Source: Pelorhabdus rhamnosifermentans (lineage in GTDB: Bacteria; Bacillota; Negativicutes; UMGS1260). Taken from it: a stretch of 64,000 bases of DNA. The notes under the pieces are model-generated. The model did not search any database. It was not told the origin of the DNA and saw only the letters and a list, made by a program, of their open reading frames with translations. Of the stretch, positions 1-7,709 are shown piece after piece. The translations under genes were made by a program, and so were the position numbers. Numbering within the stretch: the first letter of the stretch is position 1; the number at the start of each line of letters is the position of its first letter. Where the stretch lies: NCBI RefSeq assembly GCF_018835585.1, contig NZ_JAHGVE010000012.1:62001-126000 (forward strand), given 5' to 3'.

Positions 1-1196
1 TGAAGAGCAAGCAATGCTGTTTTTACATCTGCTTGATGAATCAGCGCTGATATGGATGTATGAGAATCAACAGTTTGTAGTATTTCCACATGACTACACG
101 TTAAGGCATCAACAAAGCTTGCCATCACACCTGGTACTTCACGCATGCCACCGCCCACAACAGAAACCTTGGCACAGTCTGGCAATAGCGTCACAGGAAA
201 ACCTAATTTAACTAATTTTTCTTCAGCGAGAGATGCTACTTCCGCGTTCACAGTAAACATAATTTGACCTGGATGAACATTAATCAAATCCACACTAATA
301 TTATTATTAGCCATAGCATGAAACACTTGTGATGCCGTTTGATGCGAAGCAGTCGATTCTACTTGAAGCGCTATTTGCACGATTTTTTCCAAATAAGTCA
401 CACCTGTTGCAATACGATCTGTTACAAGCGATGCTTCGCTATCACTTGTAGCCGGACTGGTAATCAAGGTTCCCGGAGCATCGCTAAAGGTTGATTTCAC
501 TATAAGAGGAATATTTTTTTGCATCGCAATTTCTACGGCACGCGGATGAATGACTTTGGCACCTTGATGAGCCATCTGGCAAACCTCACTATAGCTAATA
601 CAGTCCAGAATACGTGCATCTTCTACAATACGAGGATCAGCCGTCATAATACCGTCCACATCTGTATAGATTTCTACTGCTTCTGCATTTAAAGCTGCTC
701 CTAAAGCTGCTCCTGTTGTATCACTGCCACCCCGGCCAAGCGTGGTAAAATCACCATCCACTGTTACGCCTTGGAAACCGCAGACAACAGGAACACGGCC
801 CGCTTGAAGCAAATGGAGAATTTTAGAAGAATCAATCTTAATGATTCGGGCATTTGTAAAGTGATTGTCCGTAATAATTCCTGCTTGACCGCCTGTAAGC
901 ATGGTTGCGGCTACACCAGCCCCTTGCAGCGTGGCTGCCATAACAGCAGCCGAAATAATTTCACCACAGCAAAGCAACGAGTCAATTTCCTTTTTTTCCG
1001 TCCGCTCATTCGTTTCCTTCAGTAATGAAAGAAGTGTATCTGTTGCATAGGGAGCCCCTTTTCGGCCCATAGCTGATACAACAACGACAGGTGTAAACCC
1101 CTCTTTTAGGGCTTGCTGGACTTTCTTGACAACTAATTGGCGCACTTCCTCCGTTGCAACAGAGGTACCACCAAATTTTTGGACAATTATCTGCAT
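1..1196 (-). CDS. lysC: Aspartate kinase (partial, C-terminus off window)
   Basis: Phosphorylates aspartate, the first step toward lysine, diaminopimelate, threonine and methionine. Reading the minus strand from ATG at 1196 gives an open frame of about 398 codons with no stop before the window edge. The N-terminus carries the KFGGTS nucleotide/substrate motif near residues 7-12. Further on come the GRGGSDTT stretch and two ACT-type segments in the last third. Known aspartokinases are about 400-450 residues, so only the extreme C-terminus is missing. It follows asd by 12 bases and is the last visible gene of the riboswitch-controlled dapB-asd-lysC unit. The ACT domains make allosteric feedback likely, but the effector cannot be read from sequence. 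Confidence 0.95.
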   Translation of the reverse strand, partial: MQIIVQKFGGTSVATEEVRQLVVKKVQQALKEGFTPVVVVSAMGRKGAPYATDTLLSLLKETNERTEKKEIDSLLCCGEIISAAVMAATLQGAGVAATMLTGGQAGIITDNHFTNARIIKIDSSKILHLLQAGRVPVVCGFQGVTVDGDFTTLGRGGSDTTGAALGAALNAEAVEIYTDVDGIMTADPRIVEDARILDCISYSEVCQMAHQGAKVIHPRAVEIAMQKNIPLIVKSTFSDAPGTLITSPATSDSEASLVTDRIATGVTYLEKIVQIALQVESTASHQTASQVFHAMANNNISVDLINVHPGQIMFTVNAEVASLAEEKLVKLGFPVTLLPDCAKVSVVGGGMREVPGVMASFVDALTCSHVEILQTVDSHTSISALIHQADVKTALLAL

Positions 1197-1208
1197 TGAA
1201 CACACACC

Positions 1209-2243
1209 TCAGACTAATTGATGTTGAATCATATACTCAGCAATTTGCAGCGCGTTAAGTGCAGCACCTTTACGAATCTGATCACCTGTTACCCAAAGAT
1301 TCAGACCATGTTGGACGGATCTATCAGGTCTTACGCGACCGACAAATACTTCATCCTTATTAGATGTAAAGAGCGGCATAGGATAAATTTGTTCAGCAGG
1401 ATTATCTTCCACAATGACGCCGGGAAACTGAGCGAGTACTTCTTTGGCTTCTGCTGCTGAAAGAGGACCGGAGAGTTCAAGATTAATGGATTCAGAATGG
1501 CTGCGATACACTGGAACGCGAACTGTTGTTGCTGTTATCCCTATAGTATAGTCATTAAGAATCTTATGTGTTTCATGTACCATCTTCATTTCTTCCTTGG
1601 TATAATCATCCTCAACAAATACATCAATATGAGGCAATATATTAAAAGCAATCTGATAATGTTTTGGTAGTGATGCACTAGGCAAAATATTCGCTTCGAC
1701 AGGGCGATTTTCTAGGACAGCTTTCGTTTGTTCTGTTAATTCGTTGATGCCTTCTTTTCCTGCGCCAGACACTGCCTGATAAGTCGAAACAACAATCCTT
1801 TTAATTTTCACTTTATCATAAATTGGTTTTAAGGCCATTAACATAATAATGGTGGAACAATTCGGATTAGCAATAATACCTTGATGTGCAGCGATAGCTT
1901 CAGGATTGACTTCTGGAACAATGAGCGGCACATTCGGGTCCATACGAAAAGCACTAGAATTATCAATAACAACAGCGCCAGCTTTTACAGCAGCTGGAGC
2001 AAAAGTTTTACTGGCTGATCCGCCGGCAAACAAAGCAATATCAATATCTTTAAAAGACTCTGTTGTGGCTTCTTCTACGGTATAAGTTTTTCCCATAAAG
2101 TCGATTTCTTTACCAGCCGAACGTTTCGATGCTAATAATTTTAAGTTCTCAAAAGGAAATTTACGTTCTTCAATTAATGTTAAGAACTCCTGTCCCACTG
2201 CGCCTGTTGCACCAAGAATAGCTACATTGGATTTTTTCATCAT
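1209..2243 (-). CDS. asd: Aspartate-semialdehyde dehydrogenase
   Basis: Reduces aspartyl phosphate to aspartate semialdehyde with NADPH. The N-terminal Rossmann motif GATGAVGQ lies near residues 10-17. The catalytic cysteine sits in NPNCSTI near residue 129, and a conserved EGINELTEQ segment follows. The frame could extend to a GTG at 2255, but those bases form the Shine-Dalgarno (GTGGAGAGTGAC). I therefore place the start at the ATG ATG pair (2243 or 2240). It lies between dapB and aspartate kinase in one operon. Length (344 aa) is normal for the family. Confidence 0.96.
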   Translation of the reverse strand: MMKKSNVAILGATGAVGQEFLTLIEERKFPFENLKLLASKRSAGKEIDFMGKTYTVEEATTESFKDIDIALFAGGSASKTFAPAAVKAGAVVIDNSSAFRMDPNVPLIVPEVNPEAIAAHQGIIANPNCSTIIMLMALKPIYDKVKIKRIVVSTYQAVSGAGKEGINELTEQTKAVLENRPVEANILPSASLPKHYQIAFNILPHIDVFVEDDYTKEEMKMVHETHKILNDYTIGITATTVRVPVYRSHSESINLELSGPLSAAEAKEVLAQFPGVIVEDNPAEQIYPMPLFTSNKDEVFVGRVRPDRSVQHGLNLWVTGDQIRKGAALNALQIAEYMIQHQLV

Positions 2244-2305
2244 GTCACTCTCCACATCTCAAAATTTAATCATGCTTCTTATTTATGTTTATCAGTTCAA
2301 TCGCA

Positions 2306-3106
2306 TTAATCTAAAAGATTTTCCAGTCCACACATAAGGCCCTGGATAGAGGATGCCTTGCGACAAGCAAGCGTTACGCCAGGCATAAATGATTCCCTTG
2401 AAATGGAATCATGACGAATCGTCAAGGTTTGACCTAAGCCACCAAAAATCACTTCTTGGTTGGCTACATAACCAGGTAAACGCACACTATGTATAGGAAT
2501 ACCTGCAAAATTCCCACCCCGACTACCAGGTAGCTTTTCTTTTTCATCAGGATGACCTTGGCGCAGAGTACCACGTACTTCAGCAATCAATTCAGCTGTA
2601 CGCAGCGCCGTTCCAGACGGAGCATCCAATTTTTGATCGTGATGAAGCTCAATAATTTCAACATGTGGTAAATATTTGGCCGCCTGAACGGACATTTGCA
2701 TGAGCAAAATGGCCCCAATGGCAAAATTAGGCGCAATCAAAGCCCTTCCTTGTAATTTCTGACATAATTCTTTTACTTCTGCAACATCTTGCGTTGAAAG
2801 ACCAGTTGTTCCTACGATAGGACATACGCCTTGCTGCAGAGCCAAGCGAATGTTTTTCATAACAGAACTGGGACTGGTAAAATCGACCATGACTTCAGCA
2901 TGACTTGCTTTTATAACCTCAACGAGATCAGTACCAATTTTAATACCAACCGCAGCTTTTCCAATTACTGTACCCACATCTGTTCCTGCATTTTTTACAT
3001 CCACGGCGCCTACTAATTCAAGTGCATCGTCATTAAGGACTGCCCTCATAACTTCTTGGCCCATGCGTCCACATGCACCACTTACCATAACCTTTACTTT
3101 ATTCAT
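2306..3106 (-). CDS. dapB: 4-Hydroxy-tetrahydrodipicolinate reductase
   Basis: Catalyses the NAD(P)H-dependent reduction step of diaminopimelate/lysine synthesis. The N-terminal nucleotide motif GACGRMG is at residues 10-16. The catalytic ELHHDQKLDAPSGT motif at 153-166 is intact, with its His-His pair and Lys. At 266 aa it is full length. It is the first gene of dapB-asd-lysC and has a strong GGAGGTG ribosome site. That site lies just after the attenuator hairpin of the upstream lysine riboswitch, so excess lysine should stop transcription before this gene. Confidence 0.97.
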   Translation of the reverse strand: MNKVKVMVSGACGRMGQEVMRAVLNDDALELVGAVDVKNAGTDVGTVIGKAAVGIKIGTDLVEVIKASHAEVMVDFTSPSSVMKNIRLALQQGVCPIVGTTGLSTQDVAEVKELCQKLQGRALIAPNFAIGAILLMQMSVQAAKYLPHVEIIELHHDQKLDAPSGTALRTAELIAEVRGTLRQGHPDEKEKLPGSRGGNFAGIPIHSVRLPGYVANQEVIFGGLGQTLTIRHDSISRESFMPGVTLACRKASSIQGLMCGLENLLD

Positions 3107-3121
3107 AATTCACCTCCATAG

Positions 3122-3157
3122 AATAAAAAATCAGCCAGTTACATGCACCGGCTGATT
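3122..3157 (-). terminator. Attenuator hairpin of the lysine riboswitch
   Basis: On the minus strand, AATCAGCC (3157-3150) pairs with GGCTGATT (3136-3129) across a 13-base loop. A T-rich tract (TTTTTTATTC) follows. It lies between the lysine aptamer and the dapB ribosome site, where a premature terminator would act. Confidence 0.85.
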
Positions 3158-3221
3158 ATTTTTCGAAACACTATAAAGCAACAAAACAACAATCACAAGG
3201 AACTGTGTTTTTTGCCTCTGC

Positions 3222-3396
3222 TGAACATAGCGCTCCACCAAAACAATCATTGGTGACAGTCTCATACCTGTTCGGTATAAAACCAGTATGGCAAATTTGG
3301 TATTTACGCACACTTCGGCAATGAACCCTTTCCTTTCAGATCATAGATACCACTCTTCCTGAAAGTACTGATGTTCCCTGCACCTCTATATCATAG
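3222..3396 (-). promoter_or_regulatory. Lysine riboswitch (L-box) aptamer
   Basis: Read on the minus strand, this stretch shows the conserved L-box landmarks in order: ATAGAGGTGC at the 5' side, AGTACTTTCAGGAAGAG, GAAAGG, GCCGAAGTG, GACTGTCACC and TGGTGGAGCGCTATG at the 3' side. These match my recollection of the Bacillus lysC leader. ATATAG near the 5' end pairs with CTATGT near the 3' end to close helix P1. It lies upstream of dapB-asd-lysC with a promoter before it and a terminator after it, the expected arrangement for lysine-repressed attenuation. Confidence 0.92.
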
Positions 3397-3424
3397 ACAA
3401 TAAAGCAATTATTTAATTATCAAC

Positions 3425-3454
3425 ATCTTACACTATTCCTATGCAAAATGTCAA
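3425..3454 (-). promoter_or_regulatory. Promoter of the lysine riboswitch/dapB operon
   Basis: Perfect -35 TTGACA (3454-3449), 18-base spacer, and -10 TAAGAT (3430-3425) on the minus strand. It lies about 30 bases before the aptamer. Confidence 0.75.
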
Positions 3455-3486
3455 TCAATTTAGAACAATTAAGCTAAATAATTGAA

Positions 3487-3506
3487 AAGTCGGGAAAACC
3501 CGACTT
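3487..3506 (-). terminator. Terminator overlapping a stop codon
   Basis: AAGTCGGG-TTTT-CCCGACTT followed by TTCAATT. The 5' arm begins inside the stop codon of the stress-type protein gene. Confidence 0.85.
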
Positions 3507-4182
3507 AAGCAAGAGCATGAGTTTTGACTTCATTGGCACCATTTTGCGTAAAAATTGTCGAAGCTTGACTTACTTTGCTATTATCGGTGCGAACCATGGC
3601 CACGATTTCGCCTCGTGCCACTTTTTCCTCATAACGTTTACTGTCTTCAGCAGGGATACCATAATCAATTAATCCACCAGCAACACCACCTGCCACTGCA
3701 CCGCTTAAAGCCGCTGCAATCGGTCCAGCTGCCGCAATCGGTCCAATGCCAGGAATGGCCAAGGCCCCTGCCCCTACAAGCAGTCCGCCAATGCCGCCAA
3801 GCGTTCCGCCTGCTACAGCACCATCTGTTACATCATCGTTATAGTAGGTTGTATCTGATTCATCTGTGTTATGAGCGCCTTTTTTGGCTACAACATTAAT
3901 TTCTTCTGTTGTAAAACCTTGTTGCCGCAGTTGATTAACAGCTTGATCTGCTTGACGGCGTTCCGTAAATGAAGCGACAACCATGCTAACTGCAGTTGCT
4001 GCCGATCCGCCGCTTTGTTGCGTTGCTTTCGCACTCGTCGCGGTTGCTTGTGGAGCCGCAGATTGCGGCGCCATCTGCCCTTGTTGCATACCTGTCTGAC
4101 TCGAAGTAGATGATTGTACCGCACTATAGGCAGAAGCAATGTTATTGTTGGATTGTGCTGAATTGGATGGTTTATTTTCCAT
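3505..4182 (-). CDS. YflT-type general stress domain protein with glycine-zipper region
   Basis: Function is not established. Residues 1-65 are a low-complexity Ser/Gln/Ala/Asn-rich tail. Residues 68-100 (VASFTERRQADQAVNQLRQ and on) resemble the heat-induced stress protein YflT / general stress 17M domain. Residues 125-170 are a Gly/Ala-rich hydrophobic stretch reminiscent of glycine-zipper membrane-associating segments. An acidic/basic C-terminal part with a second small alpha-beta look closes the protein. It has a GAGGAGG ribosome site and its own terminator, so it is probably transcribed alone or as the end of the ymxH unit. A general stress or envelope-associated role is inference from the domain only. 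Confidence 0.7.
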   Translation of the reverse strand: MENKPSNSAQSNNNIASAYSAVQSSTSSQTGMQQGQMAPQSAAPQATATSAKATQQSGGSAATAVSMVVASFTERRQADQAVNQLRQQGFTTEEINVVAKKGAHNTDESDTTYYNDDVTDGAVAGGTLGGIGGLLVGAGALAIPGIGPIAAAGPIAAALSGAVAGGVAGGLIDYGIPAEDSKRYEEKVARGEIVAMVRTDNSKVSQASTIFTQNGANEVKTHALA

Positions 4183-4267
4183 TCTGAAGCCTCCTCTATT
4201 TTCATGATCATTGAATAGGGTTCTTCAGATAATTTCTCCAAAATCAGCAATGAATATTCATTAAAAT

Positions 4268-4558
4268 TTAATTTGATTCATTGAGCGGACGAGAACTCAT
4301 AAGTAAGCCTTTTTCACTTCCTTGTTCATAATCAACTAAAATAAAATCTTGACCAATGCGTTTAATGGCTTGCCATGGAATGGAGGATGGGCGATTTTCA
4401 TGAAAAAATCGCCAAAAATCCAAGCGGTTCGGTAATAATAAAGCAGCTATTTTACCATTTTTTCCGTCAAAAACCAATTCGCATTCATCAATAATGCCAA
4501 TTCGAGCACCATCAGCTAAATTGATCACTTCTTTACCTGTTAAATCATGCAAACGCAT
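4268..4558 (-). CDS. ymxH: YlmC/YmxH family PRC-barrel protein
   Basis: A 96-residue PRC-barrel-like protein of the YlmC/YmxH family, found in spore-formers. The opening MRLHDLTGKEVINL and the central GKIAALLLPN strand are characteristic. In Bacillus the order is ymxG (mlpA)-ymxH, and a similar neighbourhood is kept here: mlpA, dut, a small membrane protein, then ymxH. The biochemical role is unknown. Its family link to sporulation comes from Bacillus, and nothing in this sequence proves it. Confidence 0.85.
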   Translation of the reverse strand: MRLHDLTGKEVINLADGARIGIIDECELVFDGKNGKIAALLLPNRLDFWRFFHENRPSSIPWQAIKRIGQDFILVDYEQGSEKGLLMSSRPLNESN

Positions 4559-4570
4559 AAATTCACCTTC

Positions 4571-4882
4571 TTAATCTTTATAAAAGATGGAAAAGACAAA
4601 GGGTTGAATGAGCGTAATAATGAGTGAAATCAAGGCAAGCGGGTCTACAGACACAGCTAGACAGGTCAGTTTCTCAGGAACATCTACTTTTAAAAATGAT
4701 ACAAGTAAAATAAGAGATAAATATATTCCGCCTGCCGTCGATACAAGATCTGTAAGAGCGGTCGACACAGGAGATGCCTGAGTTTGTGACAATTCTGACG
4801 ACTGACGCAAAACCTTGATTCTAAGCCGAAGGGATAAGGAAAAAAACAGACATAATATGAGCAGCAATATAAGCTCATGCAT
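4571..4882 (-). CDS. Small integral membrane protein, unknown function
   Basis: I do not recognise a family. The 103-residue product has an N-terminal hydrophobic segment (residues 3-20), a polar middle with Ser/Thr/Gln, and two more hydrophobic stretches (about 48-66 and 80-98), giving probably three membrane spans. Translation is well supported by GGAGGAGAGG seven bases before ATG. It ends 12 bases before ymxH and follows dut, so it probably belongs to the same transcript. Confidence 0.7.
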   Translation of the reverse strand: MHELILLLILCLFFSLSLRLRIKVLRQSSELSQTQASPVSTALTDLVSTAGGIYLSLILLVSFLKVDVPEKLTCLAVSVDPLALISLIITLIQPFVFSIFYKD

Positions 4883-4949
4883 AAGCCCCTCTCCTCCATT
4901 CTATCATTACCTTATGCACGCACTCATTATTTATGAAAAAATAATAGCA

Positions 4950-5396
4950 TTATTGCCCCGTACTGCCAAATCCCCCTTGACGCTTATCTGTAGCATCATC
5001 ATCGTCAGTAAGTAAAAATGAATAGAAAATACCTTGAGCAATCCGCGTATGAGCCGATAAAACAATCGTTTCCGCTCCAAAATTGAAAAGTGCTACAAAA
5101 ATATGACCTTCATTATCAGGATTGTTATAGTAATCAGAATCAACGATTCCTTGACTATTAACGAGACACAAGTGTTTTTTGACAGCAAGCGATGAACGAA
5201 TATGAATACCTAAATATTCATTGCTTTGCATATAGGCTTTCAGCCCTGTTGGAACAAGAGTCACTTCATTTGGTTTTAGACTCACCTCGGTGATTGTGGC
5301 AAGATCATAGCCAGCGCTATGGGCTGTGTTGCGCTTCGGTAAAGGTAAATTTTGCTTGGCATAAGCCTCAATCCAAGCAAAGCCGCGTTTTTTCAT
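4950..5396 (-). CDS. dut: dUTP diphosphatase
   Basis: Hydrolyses dUTP to dUMP, keeping uracil out of DNA and feeding dTMP synthesis. All five trimeric dUTPase motifs are visible: AGYDLAT, RSSLAVK, the GIVDSDYYN region with its catalytic Asp, RIAQGIF, and the C-terminal RQGGFGSTG arm. The frame extends upstream to 5423. The ATG at 5396 is preferred because GAGGAGG lies 11 bases before it. At 148 aa the size is normal. The extended frame overlaps the end of mlpA, whereas the chosen start leaves a 16-base gap. That suggests translational coupling. Confidence 0.95.
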   Translation of the reverse strand: MKKRGFAWIEAYAKQNLPLPKRNTAHSAGYDLATITEVSLKPNEVTLVPTGLKAYMQSNEYLGIHIRSSLAVKKHLCLVNSQGIVDSDYYNNPDNEGHIFVALFNFGAETIVLSAHTRIAQGIFYSFLLTDDDDATDKRQGGFGSTGQ

Positions 5397-5412
5397 TATA
5401 GTTCTTCCTCCT

Positions 5413-6666
5413 CTATAAAACAATCACTTTATTACTATCCTTTTCTTTCAAGGGACCAATCGCCGTATAAGACAAAGTCTGCTTACGCATCATGTGCGCA
5501 ATAAGACCTTCAATCTGCTCGATTGTCACGTCATTAATTTTACTCACAACCTCATTGAGCGGTACAAATCGCTTCATTGTTAATTCATTGCGGCCAATAC
5601 GCGACATCCGACTACCAGAACTCTCTAGTCCAAGTAATAAAGTTCCTTTTAATTGTTCTTTGCTTTTCGTAAGCTCTTTGAGTAAAATCCCTTCGCTACG
5701 CACTTTACGGAGATTTTCTAAAATAAGATCCAATACATGCTGCGCATTGCCTGGCCGAGTACCAGCATAAATCGTCCAAAGTCCGCTGTCACTATAATTC
5801 GTCGGATAAGAATAGACAGAATAAGCCAATCCCTTATCTTCTCGTATGGATTGAAATAAGCGTGAACTCATCGATCCGCCCAAAATATTATTTAGCACAT
5901 AGACACCGTAAATATCGGGGGAATCAAAAGCAACACTATCTGTGCTGAGACACATATGGACTTGTTCTGTCTCTTTAAGCCGGATATGCGTTGTCGGCTT
6001 TAGAAGTGGAACATGCGGATGATCCACAATAAAACCTTTTTGGAGGTGGCCATAATAACGCTGAGCACATTCAACAAGTGCATCATGCGTCAAGTTTCCA
6101 GCAGCAGCAATAACAATATTCTCTGTCTGATAGCGATGCTGGTAATAGTCAAGCAGCATTTTTTGATCAAAGGTGGCAATGGACTCGCGCGTACCCAAAA
6201 TATTACGTCCTAAGGGATGACCGGACCAAAGTTGCTGAACATGCACATCATGAACAAGTTCTTCCGGTGAATCTTCATACATATGCAACTCTTCCAAAAC
6301 TACTTCGCGCTCTTTCTCGATATCTTCTGTGGCAAACCGCGAATGAAAAATCATGTCTTCAAGTAATTCGGCAGCAAAATCAAGCTGAGCATCTAGGACT
6401 TTCATATAAAAGCACGTATATTCTTTGGCTGTAAAAGCATTAATTTGTCCGCCTACAGCATCAACGACTTCAGCAATTTCTTTCGCATTGCGTTTTGTTG
6501 TGCCCTTAAAAATAAGATGCTCAATAAAATGTGAAATACCGTGATTGAAATCTGATTCATGACGAGAACCCGTTCCAATCCAAATGCCCAAGCTAACCGA
6601 TTTAAGCTGTGGCATTTGTTCTGACACGACACGTATGCCATTGGATAGTACAGATTTATGGTACAT
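5413..6666 (-). CDS. mlpA: M16 family zinc peptidase MlpA/YmxG
   Basis: Insulinase/processing-peptidase family member. The inverted zinc motif HxxEH is present as HFIEH at residues 46-50, followed by the downstream Glu-rich EVVLEELHMYED zinc-ligand region. The C-terminal half carries the usual inactive M16 repeat. At 417 aa it matches Bacillus YmxG. In Bacillus MlpA is linked to regulation of extracellular protease and sits before ymxH, as here. It begins a unit mlpA-dut-membrane protein-ymxH with its own promoter. The substrate is unknown. Confidence 0.93.
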   Translation of the reverse strand: MYHKSVLSNGIRVVSEQMPQLKSVSLGIWIGTGSRHESDFNHGISHFIEHLIFKGTTKRNAKEIAEVVDAVGGQINAFTAKEYTCFYMKVLDAQLDFAAELLEDMIFHSRFATEDIEKEREVVLEELHMYEDSPEELVHDVHVQQLWSGHPLGRNILGTRESIATFDQKMLLDYYQHRYQTENIVIAAAGNLTHDALVECAQRYYGHLQKGFIVDHPHVPLLKPTTHIRLKETEQVHMCLSTDSVAFDSPDIYGVYVLNNILGGSMSSRLFQSIREDKGLAYSVYSYPTNYSDSGLWTIYAGTRPGNAQHVLDLILENLRKVRSEGILLKELTKSKEQLKGTLLLGLESSGSRMSRIGRNELTMKRFVPLNEVVSKINDVTIEQIEGLIAHMMRKQTLSYTAIGPLKEKDSNKVIVL

Positions 6667-6715
6667 AGTAGCTCCTTTGTATGTGAGAATAACATTCTTG
6701 CTTTCATTGTTTTCT

Positions 6716-6743
6716 ATTATAAGATAGAAAATCCTGCTCTCAA
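6716..6743 (-). promoter_or_regulatory. Promoter of mlpA unit
   Basis: -35 TTGAGA (6743-6738), 16-base spacer, consensus -10 TATAAT (6721-6716), about 50 bases before the mlpA start. Confidence 0.7.
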
Positions 6744-6751
6744 AGTACAGA

Positions 6752-6790
6752 TAAAAAAGGGACTATGACCTCATAATCGGCATAGCCCCT
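6752..6790 (-). terminator. Terminator after amidase gene
   Basis: AGGGGCTATG pairs with CATAGTCCCT, followed by six T on the minus strand, 14 bases after the amidase stop. Confidence 0.9.
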
Positions 6791-6803
6791 AAGAAACTGC
6801 AAT

Positions 6804-7679
6804 TTATTTTTGACTAAAATATTGAACAATACCCTTACGAATGCCTAAAGCAATTTTATTCTGATAATCGCTACTGTTTAATTTCACTGCCTCTTGGCCA
6901 TTCGATACAAAACCCATTTCCACTAAAATACTTGGCATGGAAGTACTGCGAATGACATAAAAATTAGCCTGAGACGTCCCCTTATCATTCGCTCCCGTAG
7001 CACTAATCAAGGCATTTTGTACAATTAATGCCACAGGTGATGACTGAGCACTGTTATAAAACGTCATGGCTCCTTGAATCGAGTTATCACTATTTTCATT
7101 AGAATGAAGACTAATGAAAAGATCGGCATGATTCGACTCTGCTTGTTCTACACGAGCTGCGAGTTCCTGTCCAAGTGTACTGCCTTCAGGAGCAACGGTG
7201 TGATCGGAGCTACGTGTCATAATGACTTTGGCACCTGCCTGTGTTAATTGATCTTGCAGTTTTAAGGCCACCGCTAAATTAATATCCGATTCCCGAACAT
7301 TATTGCCCACAGCCCCAGGGTTACTTCCGCCATGACCAGGATCAACAACAATCACCTTGCCCTTCAGCCCCCCACTATCAACGTTGGATGGCGGATTCGC
7401 AGAACTACCAGAAGGAGAAATGGTTGTCGGCACGCTACCTGTAGTCGAAGAACTGCCGAGATGAAGAAGGGGGCCTAAAATTTTATCAAAAAGAAAGCTA
7501 AATATCGTATTAATAAGCCCACCACCTGATGAACCTGATGAACTTGATGAAACAGTCGAAGCAGTAAGGGTCTGAGCAAGATTATCGAGGGGGGCAGCAT
7601 AACTGACTGTTAAAGGCAGAAGAAAGTTAAAACTGAGCATAAGAACAAGTACAGCAATCATGATTTTATTACTAGTCAC
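6804..7679 (-). CDS. Secreted N-acetylmuramoyl-L-alanine amidase (Amidase_3)
   Basis: Cleaves the amide bond between muramic acid and stem peptide in peptidoglycan. A signal peptide (residues 1-28, ending SYA) is followed by a Ser-rich stretch and a hydrophobic helix near 55-72. A Ser/Thr/Pro linker then leads to the catalytic domain from about residue 108. Zinc ligands are His116 (VDPGHGG), Glu130 and His192 (ISLHSNE), and the catalytic Glu is about 254 (LVEMGF). The start is a GTG with CAGGAGG upstream. It lies 30 bases after the GH18 gene. CwlD-like in spirit, but longer and with the extra N-terminal region. Confidence 0.93.
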   Translation of the reverse strand: MTSNKIMIAVLVLMLSFNFLLPLTVSYAAPLDNLAQTLTASTVSSSSSGSSGGGLINTIFSFLFDKILGPLLHLGSSSTTGSVPTTISPSGSSANPPSNVDSGGLKGKVIVVDPGHGGSNPGAVGNNVRESDINLAVALKLQDQLTQAGAKVIMTRSSDHTVAPEGSTLGQELAARVEQAESNHADLFISLHSNENSDNSIQGAMTFYNSAQSSPVALIVQNALISATGANDKGTSQANFYVIRSTSMPSILVEMGFVSNGQEAVKLNSSDYQNKIALGIRKGIVQYFSQK

Positions 7680-7709
7680 TAGAATCCTCCTGACATTTTG
7701 TTATCCGAT

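Noticed and set aside
3131-3313. 60-residue open frame on the minus strand
   Set aside because: It lies entirely in the lysine riboswitch and attenuator, with no family resemblance.
3888-4250. 120-residue minus-strand frame over the stress-type protein gene
   Set aside because: It is the out-of-frame shadow of a gene with a clear ribosome site and domain.
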